A program made the translations under genes and the position numbers. Shown piece after piece: positions 1-10,320 of a stretch of 64,000 nucleotides of DNA (position 1 is its first letter; each line of letters starts with the position of its first letter). This stretch comes from Naganishia liquefaciens (taxonomy: Eukaryota; Basidiomycota; Tremellomycetes; Filobasidiales; Filobasidiaceae), in assembly GCA_013423385.1 (NCBI GenBank), contig BLZA01000032.1, positions 62,001-126,000 of the forward strand. The letters are read 5' to 3'. Under the pieces are notes generated by a model. It was not told the DNA's origin, did not search any database, and worked only from the letters and a program-made list of their open reading frames with translations.

Positions 1-2060
1 TGTGATTCCGTCGTTGAATCGTCCATGTCGGTCGGATCGTTTTGCAGGCTCGCGGAAAGCTGGTTGCTGAGCTGAATGAGCAACGACGCGAGACACTTCC
101 ATCCGATCCTCAGGGCGCGCTCTTCATCCTCGGCGCCGTCGTCCTTGCCCTTGTTCTTGACGGGCTCCGACTCGTCTTTGCTCTTCATTTCCTCGCACTG
201 CTCTTCCCACATGCTCTTGATCAACCCGGCAACCGCCTTGCGGATCCTAGGTTCCTTGTCAAACACGAGACACGCAATATGATACCGCTGCTCCTCCTCT
301 TCATCCTGCAGCACTCCGGCGGCATCGAGCTGACACAGGACACGGATGGCCTGGATCCGGATCCGAATGTCAATGTCGCGGATGGCCATGTCGATAATCC
401 GGGGCAGGGCACGAGAGGTAAAAGTCGTCATTGAAGTGATGCGCGTGTCGGGTCCATAGAGCGGAACGAGGGCTTTGATGGCCTCGAGGCGGACGTGGCC
501 GTCCTGCGAGCGGGAAGCCCATGTCAGCGCGCGCCATGCGTCGCGTTCACCCGATCCACACTCACCAAATCCGTCAACCCGGAATCCATATACTGCAAGT
601 GTTCCGTATTCACGTACTTTTCCGGATAGTGCTTCATCCAGAGGCCCATCTCGCGGAGACAGTCGGCCCTAATCAAGGGATCTCGATCTCGATACCGATG
701 CACAAAGAACCTGTCGCACGCGGCGGGGGCTGTCAGCCACATCCCGTCCATCGCACCCTCATCCCCCCCCCCTCCCCCCTCCCACAAACGGGGCGACACT
801 CACGCCAACACGATATCCCGCAAATACTCGCCCACGACGTCCTTTTTCCCGGCCAAATCCCGAATACTCGCCTCGAAATTCCTGACGACGACTTTATCCT
901 TGCTCCGCTTCCTGGCCTCTGCATCCCGTTTGCGCATCGCCTCGGCCACCTGATGTGCCCGCGCCTGGGCCTCGATACACAGCGCTTCACCCAAGGTGAG
1001 CGCCATCAGCGTCGCCGTATGCCGGATCGCGCGATGGGGCGACGTGGACATGGGCGTGAGCCATTTCAAGAGGAGCGTGATCAAGGGTGTCGTCGGGCCG
1101 GATTTGGGCGGCGGGGAGGAGACGGTGGTGTAGAGGACGGGACTGCGTGCGAGGTGGGTGACGAGGGATTTGATCATGGTGTCGAGCGATTTGCGGAATG
1201 GTTTGTAGAGCTTTGTGCGTGAGAGGAGTGGGTAGATGGGTGTCTGGGGGGTAAGGGGGGGGGGGGGGGGGGGGGGAGGCGGGTAAACGCGAGTCGGAAA
1301 CATGTGAGAGGAGAAACTCGCCTCGCCGGTTTGAAGCATCTCTTCGTGAATGTCGTCCATCATTCCATCCGGCCTATCCAGATCGACGGCCTCGTCCATA
1401 TCAATCTCACATCCGACGCCACAGCACTGCTCTGCGTCAGCGCGTCGTTTGTTTCGGTGGGAGAGGGGGGGACATACCCTGAAGAGAAACACGACGAGCT
1501 CTTGTACGTGAATCTTTTCGTCCTCTCCGCGCGAGGAGAGGTAGTCGGCGACCCAGTCCTCGACAAACTGTTCGAGGGCGAGATCCGGCTGCACGAGGGC
1601 GTCTGGCGGGAGGATCAGCGAGCGGGCCCACCACGGGGGCGCGGGGATACGTACTAAAGAGCCCATTATCGTCCTTGACGATGCTCTGGCCCGTCGTATC
1701 GGCTTGCGTGGCCTTGGTGGCGGCTGGCTTTGCACGAGCGGTGGCGGCGACGGTCGCCTTTGGCTTTGCTTGTCGTCCGCCTGCGCCGCGTTGGGTCGCC
1801 GTCGCGCTCGCCGTCTTTCGCTTCTTGGGCGGTGGATTCGCGTCTTGATCGCTGTCGTCGTCGTCGTCCTCCTCCTCCTCCTCCTCGTCCTCCTCATCCT
1901 CCTCCTCATCCCCCTCCTCCCTCACCGCCTTGCCCCCCTTGCCCGCCGTATCCATCATGAAATTTTCCGGCGCCCTCCGCTTCCTGCTGCTCCTGCGCGC
2001 GCCCGCGCCCGCGCCCGCGCCCTCCGCATCGACGGGCATCTCGTGAGCGAGCAATGACAT
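1..2060 (-). CDS. SCC3: Cohesin subunit Scc3/STAG (SA) family, 3' part cut by window edge
   Basis: This encodes the HEAT-repeat cohesin subunit that clamps the Smc1-Smc3-kleisin ring and is needed for sister-chromatid cohesion in the nucleus. The start at 2060 gives a low-complexity N-terminus with a basic stretch ([13 protein letters not shown]), an acidic run of Glu/Asp and a second basic patch, as STAG proteins have. After a short intron comes [14 protein letters not shown], then the conserved cysteine segment [12 protein letters not shown] made by splicing at about 1440-1486. Further exons carry the STAG domain ([40 protein letters not shown]) and the start of the HEAT array ([17 protein letters not shown]). 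The reading frame is open to base 1, so the C-terminus is missing. Introns are short, and one contains a 22-base homopolymer. It shares a 227-bp divergent promoter with the MetRS gene. The family call is firm; exact exon ends are inferred. Confidence 0.88.
1255..1276 (-). repeat. 22-base poly-C (minus strand) in a cohesin intron
   Basis: An uninterrupted G run on the plus strand reads as poly-C on the coding strand. It lies just upstream of the 3' splice site of an SCC3 intron, where a polypyrimidine tract is expected. The length is probably variable between isolates and prone to sequencing error. Confidence 0.85.
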
Positions 2061-2287
2061 GGCTCGTGCTCTGTGTGTGGATCCTCGTGTGGGTGGTCTG
2101 ACGGTGCCCGACGGGGGGTATATCGTCCGCTGGCCCGGGGGTGCATCCCTCTTGCCCTCCTTGTCGTCGCGTCGCGCGTCCTCGTCGGCGTCGATTGCAG
2201 CATGACGAATGCAAAGAAAACGAAAAACACGCAGCGGGCCATGCAACCACGGATCATCCGACCGACCGACCGACCGACCGACCGACC
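2061..2287. promoter_or_regulatory. Divergent promoter between SCC3 and mitochondrial MetRS, with (CCGA)n repeat
   Basis: Only 227 bp separate the two start codons, so both promoters must lie here or inside the genes. Positions 2258-2287 are a (CCGA) tetranucleotide repeat of about 7.5 units that ends directly at the MetRS ATG, so it would be transcribed in the 5' leader. No clear TATA box is seen. Confidence 0.6.
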
Positions 2288-4343
2288 ATGCTCGCCCGCC
2301 GACCACCCGTTCCCCGCCTCGTCCGCCAGACACACTCATCCGCCAAACCATACTACGTCACAACCCCAATCTTCTACGTCAACGCCTGTACGCTCGCGTG
2401 TCCGCCCCCCCGCCCCCCCCCCCAACGCACCGCTAACCCCATCCCCCACCCCAGCACCCCACATCGGCCACCTCCATTCCCTCCTCCTCGCCGACACCCT
2501 CGCACGCTATGCCCGCCTCCGACGGCCCGACACGCCCGTGCGTTTTGCCACGGGCACGGACGAGCACGGGTTGAAGATCCAGCAGGCGGCGGAACGCGCA
2601 GGGGTGCAGCCGGGCGAGTTTTGCGACGAGATCAGTCGGCGGTTCAGGGTGAGTCGGCAAAGGGTGAGGGTCCCCGTGTGGATGGCTGGCTGGCTGACCA
2701 CCGAGGGAGACAGGAGTTGGCACGCGTGGCAGATGCATCGAATACGGATTTCGTCAGGACGACGTCGGCGGCGCATCGACGGGCCGTCCAGCATTTCTGG
2801 GTACGTTCCGTCGTCCCCCTCCCTGCTTCTCAGCCCCTTATCCCAACCCCCGTCGCCCTCGCGCGCAGAAAACAATCGAACGCGCAGGATACATCTACAA
2901 GGGCTCTCATTCCGGCTGGTACGCCGTCTCGGACGAATGCTTTTACACGGATTCCCAAGTCCAGGATGCCCCCCTCTCCTCCGCCTGCGCGGCCCCGCGC
3001 AAAATCGCCATCGAGAGCGGCAGCGCCGTCGAATGGACCTCGGAGGAAAACTACAAATTCCGTCTCTCCGCCCTCCAGCCGCGTCTCCTCGACTGGCTCG
3101 CCACGCCCGGCACCGTCTTTCCCGACTGGCGGCGCCACGAGCTCATCACGGCGCTCGAGCGTGACCCCTTGCCGGATCTGTCGATTTCGAGGCCCCGGCA
3201 GCGGTTGAGTTGGGGGATCGAGGTGCCCGGGGATGCGGAACACACGATTTACGTCTGGGTGGACGCGTTGACGAATTACTTGACGGTGCTTGGGTATCCG
3301 TTCGATGGTCAAGGGCAAGCACAAGCGTGGCCGGCCGACGTCCAGGTCGTCGGCAAGGATATCGTCAGGTACGTCCCCCGCCCGAGTTTCCTTTGTCCCC
3401 CCCCCCCCCCGTGTCACCGGGCCCCTCACGCCGCGCGTCGCCCAGATTCCACACCATCTACTGGCCCGCCCTTCTCATGGCCGCCAACCTGCCGCCTCCG
3501 CGTCAAGTACTCGCCCACGCACACTGGACCATGGGCAACGCCAAGATGAGTAAATCCCGCGGCAACGTGGCCGATCCGCTCGAGATTATGCGTCGGCCGG
3601 GCGGCGTCGGCGTCGATGGCTTGCGCTGGTATCTGATGCGCAACGGCGGCGCGTTGCCAAACGATGCCGATTTTTCGCAGCAAGAGGTCGTCAAGGGGTA
3701 TACATTGCTGGCGAGCCGGATGGGCAACCTCGTCGGGCGGATCGGGTCGGCCAAGATTCAGAAAAGGTTTCTCGCCGCCGCCGCCGCCGCCGCCGCCGCG
3801 GCAGAGGACGTTCATGTGCTGGTAAAGCCGGGAGTGGAAGCGCCCGAGCGCGCACTGTGGGAAATGCTGGACGGGCTCAAGGCGCGACTGGAGGCGAGGC
3901 TCGACCGACATGAAATCACGGCGGCCATGCAGGACGTCATCGAAGTCATCCTCGAGGTGCGTCTTCCCCCTGTCCGAAAAATAAACCGACACCCACCTCC
4001 AAGCGCTAACATTCCTCCCCCCCCCCCCCAGGCAAACCGCCTATTCACCCTCCTCCAACCATGGACACCGTCCACTCCGCCAGCCGACCTGCTCACCGCG
4101 CTCACTTACGCCCACGACAGCCTCCGCCTCGCCGGGATCGCACTCCAGCCCGTCATGCCGACCAAGATGCCCGACCTGCTGGATCGCCTCGGCGTCGATG
4201 CCCGCGGGTGGGACGAGCTGGACACGACGGGCAATGTTGCGCGGGTCAGGGCGTGTGTGCAGCGCATGGTCGAGGGCGCCAAGAGGGGCAAGCGCGAGGT
4301 CTTGTTCCCGCCGTTGGCGGAGAGTGTGGCGGACGAGGTGTGA
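2288..4343 (+). CDS. MSM1: Methionyl-tRNA synthetase, mitochondrial type
   Basis: A class I aminoacyl-tRNA synthetase that charges tRNA-Met. The first residues ([18 protein letters not shown]) are Arg-rich and acid-free, fitting a mitochondrial presequence, and the compact size with no C-terminal EMAP-like domain fits the organellar enzyme. Exon 1 splices (intron 2388-2454) to give [13 protein letters not shown], containing the HIGH-type signature. [14 protein letters not shown] follows, then [10 protein letters not shown] and the KMSKS loop in [11 protein letters not shown] after a further intron (about 3367-3445). The anticodon-binding region ends at a TGA at 4341-4343. At least five introns are inferred, several with long poly-C before the 3' splice site. 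A run of Ala codons (about 3774-3801) is a likely expansion. The start is the first ATG after the CCGA repeat. Confidence 0.92.
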
Positions 4344-5087
4344 GCGGACGGAATCGACGTGGGCTGGATATGTATTCGTCTTTCGCTTTGCAGCAATCGA
4401 TCCCGATCTCGAAACCTCGGATCTACCGCCGATCTGGAGACCCTTGGACGTCTCTTGTCGCCAGATGCTGCTGCAACGTCCACCGCGTCAAGCGTGCCCA
4501 GATCCCGGAGACTCGCAAACGGTAAACCACCAGTCGAGCTCTTTCATTTACTGCAAGTTCGGCAGCGAGGCACGTGTCAGGGCGCCACATCTTCGGGTGT
4601 CGGCTGGAGGGCCAAAGCTATCATCCGTCTTTCCAGTGGGATAGCTTGGCGCCCTGAAAACAGCCAGAGGGTACTCGAGTCTTATGGTTATAAAAACATT
4701 GTATGTAGCCAGCATTGCTTCTTCGGTCCTCCGCTGCAGCTGGATCGCATATATCCGGGCTCTCCGCCTGTCAAGCGGGACGGGGCACTGTCTCGGAATG
4801 TTCTGCAAATCCTACGGGGCACGGTAGCTGTCCCCCACTTGCTATCCCTTCTCTTTGCAGTATTACAGCATAGCCTTGAGATGCCATAGTACCGCTGTCT
4901 GAATGACAGCACTCGAGATATGGGTATCGAAAACATCGTTCAGCACGATTGGCGAGGCATTTCTCTTTTCATTTAGGTCACGACCGAACATTGGGCTATG
5001 GGTATGGAAACCGATCATTTTGTCCCTGGTAACAGGGACAAAATGCTCCCGAGGCACAACACCTCTTCCCCTCCCTTATATCGAAGT
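4344..5087. other. Intergenic, convergent 3' ends; contains a perfect hairpin
   Basis: This lies between the 3' ends of MetRS and the first tetraspan gene. Open frames here are short and overlap in several frames without recognisable domains. The only clear structure is the inverted repeat at 5016-5045, described separately. Confidence 0.5.
5016..5045. terminator. Perfect 13-bp inverted repeat, 4-nt loop, 3' of tetraspan copy 1
   Basis: The left arm CATTTTGTCCCTG (5016-5028) and right arm CAGGGACAAAATG (5033-5045) flank GTAA. It sits 43 bp beyond the stop codon of copy 1, so it would lie in that gene's 3' UTR or at its end. A role in 3' end formation or mRNA stability is possible; it could also be a remnant of a small palindromic element. 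Confidence 0.45.
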
Positions 5088-6111
5088 TTACAGATACTGC
5101 CCGTCGACGGATTCCACATGCACATTGTCTTCCTTCTTCTCTGATGCACCATCTTCATTAGCAAAATTTTCGCCGAGCGCAAGCTCTCCCTGATGTTCCG
5201 ACACGTGGTGGCCGACGACAAGATCTTCCGGTCCGTACTTGCCGATGTGTCGCGATGTAAGAACGGCAAGGATGAATGAGATAACGGTTGTGCCAAAACA
5301 ACACCATATCACGATTACTGAAGCAAGAGGTTTGTAACAGCACATGTGTCGAGAGGAGGAAAGAGAGTGCGTTTGGAGACATACAGCACGGAAAGGCAAG
5401 AGTGTCACGATACTTGATTAATTTACCAGAGGCCTCGACCAATCTGATGATCACCTCCTCGGGAAGAGTCGGTGAGCTTGCGCCAGCGCTTCGAGGGACA
5501 ATGATGATGGTTCCCCTATTTGTCGACCGGGATCTCGTCAGCGTTGACAGCAGACCTAAGCCAAGCGAGCTTACACGATTGCGCTGCCGAGAAGAAGAAT
5601 TGCCATGCAGACCATCGCCACTTCACGAAACCGGATGGTTCGCCGTGTTTCCATCTTGTACCATTTGAGGGTGATGGCCGTGGTAAGAATTGCCTGATGG
5701 GCAAGTACAGATCTCAGTTCGTGATCGGAACGCTGAAAAAGGAAATGGCTCGAAACCCAACCTACGGTATAGATTGAGGCCACTGCCGCTGATGCAGTCA
5801 TCATTTTGGTGGCGATCAAGACATTAGTGGCATGAAGTCTAGCTCCGGGGATCGCTTTCGCCAAAAATGGGTCGGTGTAACCTTCAATCTTCTCGAATAC
5901 ACGGAAGAGCTGTCACAGACTTACAAGCTCTGCCTTGTTGTGCTTTGTAACAACCAGGGCTGCGGATGCGTCAGTTTCGTCTTTCCCGCTACTACTCATG
6001 TCAGGACTCACCGCGCATTGCGAGAGCTGCAGCCGTGATAGAGAGGGCACCGTTGAGATTGAAGACAATGAGTCGTGGCCATTTGAGGTAAGCGTAGGGA
6101 TCTTCGGACAT
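5088..6111 (-). CDS. Small tetraspan-like membrane protein, tandem copy 1
   Basis: Function unknown and no family recognised. Six exons encode about 235 residues starting MSEDPYAYLKWPRLIVFNLN. Four hydrophobic stretches can be seen: around NLNGALSITAAALA; NVLIATKMMTASAAVASIYT; VAMVCMAILLLGSAIV with the following exon; and VIWCCFGTTVISFILAVL. Between segments 2 and 3 is the basic motif LKWYKMETRRTIR, and before segment 4 IIIVPRSAGASSPTLPE. The C-terminal tail (TSRHIGKYGPED, then acidic to EKKEDNVHVESVDGQYL) is hydrophilic. Exon order and splice positions match copies 2 and 3, so the three arose by tandem duplication. The start at 6111 is shared by all copies. A TATA-like box (6201-6210) and a conserved 15-mer (6184-6198) lie upstream. 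It appears intact. Confidence 0.75.
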
Positions 6112-6183
6112 GGCTGATGTCTGCTAAAACTCGTTGGAAGGCTGTTGTGGTTGCTGACTCGTGTTATCAGGGGAACACAGAAT

Positions 6184-6210
6184 TGCGGGGACCCGTGGAG
6201 GTATATATAA
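6184..6210 (-). promoter_or_regulatory. Conserved 15-mer plus TATA box upstream of copy 1
   Basis: On the coding strand CCACGGGTCCCCGCA (6184-6198) sits 73 bp before the ATG and directly downstream of a TATATA box (6201-6210). The same arrangement recurs before copies 2 and 3. Given its place after the TATA box it may span the transcription start. Confidence 0.5.
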
Positions 6211-7748
6211 GTCATGCGCAGATAGTCTTCTCCTTCGCTAAAGCTGTAGCCGATGGCGTCTTCCGCCACCTGCCCCTGCATCCTGTAGGTTATACGCAAC
6301 GATACGGCCAGACACCTGCTGTAGCTCGTCACTTCCTCGTCAGGCGGCTCACTTGCGCTCAATGCTGCAACGCGGAGAGTGATATACTCCTCAAGCCCGA
6401 TATCAGATACGACGTAGCGCTTTCCGGGCAGCCAAACAAAGGGGAAACGAGTCCTACAATGAAGGAGTTCGGGCTTAGGCTCGAAATCTCTATTCTTTTT
6501 AATTAGAGGACTCGACCACGCGAGGTACATGCGCAAAATAGTCAACCGTATCTTGAGCGCGACCTACCGATTACACTTATGCGACCGGCTTCATGACTGA
6601 CTCTAAGCTTGGCACAATATCGCTGCAGATCGACGCTCACAGAGCACGAGCCCCAGCTCGTTGGAGTGGTTCGGCCATATGGGAGAAAAGGCGCTTTCGC
6701 GTCGTTGAGAGAAGCTGCTGATCCGAAGCTGCCATGAGCTCTGCAGCTGCAGGTCTTGCGTGCATAAACGACAGAGATCCCCCTCAAGGAAAGAAGATCC
6801 GAATGGGTCCTCGATATACACTGGCGATAACTTCGGCGACCTTGCGTCGAGCGGCAGCATCCTTGAAGAGCTGGTAGCTGGTAGGCTCAAGTAAGTATCC
6901 AATTGAATAGCCTACCAAACGGAATGCTAGCTGGAATGCCGAGCGTATGCATGTACACCGGTCTCTCGTTGAACGTGGTATCTGATTTCTCGATTCGCAT
7001 GGAAGGGTTCGAACGGTATCTCGCCAACGAAGATCGCCGAGCCGTGGAGGCAGCAGGTTGAGCAATCAGGCAGCCGGCCAGATGGCAACTGGAGCATTGA
7101 GGCGGCCCTGCAGAAGCCACTGCTTCGGCAACGAATAGTAGATATTCACCAGGTGCTGCAGCAGTTCCTCTACCGCGACTTGCACTCCTATCGCTTGAAT
7201 CTCTCTTCCAGATTGACTATCGCTATATAGATACTTCAATCGAATCGAGGTGGGGGGCCCAGTATATGTTTGAGTAAGGGCTTCAGATAACCCCTGTTCC
7301 TCCGCGACACACAAGGGCACTCAGAATCTCTGTGCGTGGAAAGCGAGACACGAGAATCCATATCGGAGCCTTCTGAGTCACACTCTCCCACTTGTGCATG
7401 CATTCTGTGACATGATTGATCCGGTGATTTATCCGAATTTCCGCCTCGATCAGCTGTGAGTCTTTCTACGCGAAGCTCGAGGCTGCTCGTGGGCAATACA
7501 TGGTCCGATTTGCAACACGCCATAAGGGAGGACATTTTCTGAATGCCTATGAGCCGCCCTGAGACTATTCGCAGACGAGTGGCCATCGTGATGACTGCCA
7601 TCATATGAGGGCAGTACTATGAAAGCTTTTCACGATAAGGCGATGCAACGACAACGTAGAGAATACTACCAAATACAACAAGGATTCCTCTCTTGTCTCC
7701 TGACCCTGGACATGAAGCATTGTCCAATGGCCCCTTCAGCACTATCAC
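6211..7748. other. Spacer between tandem copies 1 and 2, with an unassigned coding-like patch
   Basis: No gene could be assembled with confidence. On the minus strand between about 6600 and 7600 there are overlapping open frames of 75-120 codons (for example 7066-7320 and 7236-7604). Their composition is protein-like, including a stretch VAVEELLQHLVNIYYSLPKQ. They could be exons of a decayed or missed gene, but no domain is identifiable and no consistent splicing was found. Confidence 0.25.
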
Positions 7749-8777
7749 CTAGATGTGCTCCACATGTGCATGTTCGGCCTTCTTCTCGTCCACATGATCG
7801 CCCACTGCAGATCCTTCGCCAGGCGTAAGAGTGCCCTGGTGTTCGGAGACATAATGGCCCACAACGGTATCTTCCGGCCCGTATTTTCCGATGTGTCGAG
7901 ATGTGAGGGCGGCGAGGAAGAAGGACAGTAAGGTGGTACCAAAGCAACACCAGATGACGATCACTGCGGAAGCAGCACAATTTAGCATTATGGATAGCGC
8001 CGAAGCTGTCCGTCAATTGCGACACTTACAGCAAGGGAAGGCGAGAGAATCGCGGTACCTGACGGATTTGCCTGATGCATTGATCAACTTGATAATGACA
8101 CTTTCAGGGAGGGTTGGCGCGCTGGCCCCGGCACTCCGGGGAACGATGATGATGGTTCCACTATTAGGCGCAGGTAGGAATTTGTCAGCCTAGAACGCAG
8201 AAAAGGCGAGTCGATTCAAGGAACGCTTACAGGATCGCGGATGCGAGAAGTAGGGTTGCCATAGCTGCCATCAAGGCTTCACGCATGCGGATAGTCCGCC
8301 TTGTTTCCATCTTGTACCATCGGAGGGTTATGGCCGATCCCAGGATCGCCTGAAGACGGGGCGATAGTTCAGCTTCCGCTCCCCACACAAGGCTGAAGTG
8401 CAGCACGTACAGTATAAATGGACGAGATGCCTGCTGATGCGGTCATTAGCGAGGTCACAATGATGGCATTGTTTGCATGAAGCTTGGCTCCAGGAATTTT
8501 GGCAGCCTGCCAAAGCACGCGACAGAACGGCCAGATGGTCGGCAAACTGTTATGACATCCGGCATTCGATCAGCAGAAACGTACCAGCTCCGCCTGGTTA
8601 TGATTGGTGATGATCAGGGCTATCGCCAAGTCAGCAACTTGCCTTGATCTCATGGCTTGATGGAGAACTGAACTCACATCTGGCTGCCAAGGCTGTTGCC
8701 GTGATGGAAAGAGCGCCATTCAGGTTGAAGGCGATTAGCCGAGGCCATTTGAGGTAGGCGTGAGGATCCGCGGACAT
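7749..8777 (-). CDS. Small tetraspan-like membrane protein, tandem copy 2
   Basis: This is the second member of the triplet, starting MSADPHAYLKWPRLIAFNLN and ending in a tail of the same design (TSRHIGKYGPEDTVVGHYVSE, then EKKAEHAHVEHI). Six exons are inferred with the same junctions as the neighbours. The middle exons read IPGAKLHANN, SLMTASAGISSIYT, LRWYKMETRRTIRMREALM and IIIVPRSAGASAPTLPE. Four hydrophobic segments predict a membrane protein with a cytosolic or lumenal hydrophilic C-tail. By eye it is closer to copy 3 than to copy 1 in the membrane segments. The frame is intact, so the gene is likely active. The function is not known. Confidence 0.75.
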
Positions 8778-8852
8778 TCTGGTATCGTGAGGGTTCAGGA
8801 ATCAGTTGTTTAGTTGACTGGGTGTGAGAGGTGGGTATGTCAAGAGAGATAG

Positions 8853-8883
8853 TGCGGGGGCCCGTGGGCACGAGGATATATAC
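8853..8883 (-). promoter_or_regulatory. Conserved 15-mer plus TATA box upstream of copy 2
   Basis: CCACGGGCCCCCGCA on the coding strand (8853-8867) lies 76 bp before the ATG at 8777, with a TATATA box at about 8875-8883. It differs from the copy 1 motif at one base, although the surrounding sequence is much less conserved. Confidence 0.5.
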
Positions 8884-10320
8884 TAGTCTTAGGCACGCGC
8901 ACACATACATGCCCCGCATCCGGTGGTCTGCCCCGGTCCACTCTTCCCCTGCCAGTAGCGACTACCTGGTCTGGTAGAGACAATTCCCCTTTCTAGTGAT
9001 CGTCGGCTACACGAAGCAACAATTCATTTACCGGTGGGACGGAAAGTCATGAAGCCTACAACCGCAAGGGAGAGAGCAAGGGAGCTGTTCAAGTCCGCAG
9101 AATAGCACAACAGCACATGGGTAGCAGGTCATACACCGGTCACAGACATCGCTAACGCTGCCCATCCTATATGCCCGAGTTTCCTGCCCGACCAAGGAAA
9201 CTCGGGCATATGAGACGAACGGAGGCAAAGTTGGCCGAATCAGCGCAAACTTCTACACCGATCGTGTTCATGCGAGGAAAACGTGCGTCAAGCTATGCGA
9301 CTGAGATTGGAATGTATAATTCTGGAATCTGGAAGGCTTGATATTGCTCCTATTATAGACTTGCAGCAGCTATTGAAGCTGACCTGAAACGACCTAACTA
9401 CTATCTGGGGGCACCTGTGTAGCAGCGAGACCGGTAACCCGTATGCTGTAAATGAGAGGCAGTCACAGTTGCGGTAGCGACCGACTGCGACACCTTGCTC
9501 TCTCGTGTCTCTGCTGCGGCACGATTGTCTCCAGCTTGTCGTTCCGTCTGTAATACTCTTCTGCCATATACCATTACCCAGAGTACCGGAACTGCCTCCG
9601 ACTCCTCTGTTCCCGACTTGCTTCGAGATTAGAACATGCCCCGCTTGTCATTCTCAAGGAGAGCGGCAGTTTACAGCCCTCTTTGACTGTTTCCTGGCAG
9701 TTGCTGCGCAAGGGAACGCATGGCATTTGCAGTGACGATATTTCCCACCAAACTGAGAAAGCCCATGCGTGCAGTACAACATCCGGTAGCTTTTAGGGAG
9801 GTAGTCGTGTCCAAGATTGCTTTGAGCGCCAGTTACCCATTTACCTTCAAGGGGAATCAGCTGGAGAAACCCATTCTCGCGATCTGCCTCTTCAATTGCC
9901 GGACTGCAGATTTCGGACCCTGGCAGACGTCCTACTCGGTTGCGATGTGCACTTCAAAGCCGCCCACACGACCGGTTCTGATCCGGCGATGAGTATATAT
10001 CTGCGCGAGAAGCATTCCGCTGGCTGTTGGACCAAAGAGATGTACTGTGTTCGACTTGTATCTCGAGATCGCCCGTGCCACCATCGTCGAAGCCTCATTG
10101 CCCAACAACACAATGCTATGCACATGGCATTGGTCACTCGCCTCAACGAACCTTCCGACAAAGGCACCTGTCAACAGTCGGCGAGTTCGATCATCATCAT
10201 ATGCTTGGTGCAACAATGCTATGCGGATGCTATAATCTTGAACCAACTCATTATACAACTCGAATCCCCACGCACGCCAAAACGACCCGTCGTACCTTTC
10301 TCTCCGACCAAACACACCCA
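8884..10320. other. Spacer between tandem copies 2 and 3
   Basis: No gene is supported; open frames are short and mutually overlapping. The notable structure is the 16-bp inverted repeat at 9169-9211. Confidence 0.45.
9169..9211. repeat. Perfect 16-bp inverted repeat with 11-nt loop
   Basis: The left arm ATATGCCCGAGTTTCC (9169-9184) is the exact reverse complement of the right arm (9196-9211). It lies about 390 bp upstream of tetraspan copy 2, outside any gene. Palindromes this long are unlikely by chance, so it may be a regulatory site, a hairpin RNA or the core of a small foldback element. Confidence 0.6.

Noticed and set aside
42-1222. Long plus-strand open frames across the SCC3 gene
   Set aside because: They are antisense shadows of the cohesin exons, whose minus-strand translation matches the STAG family.
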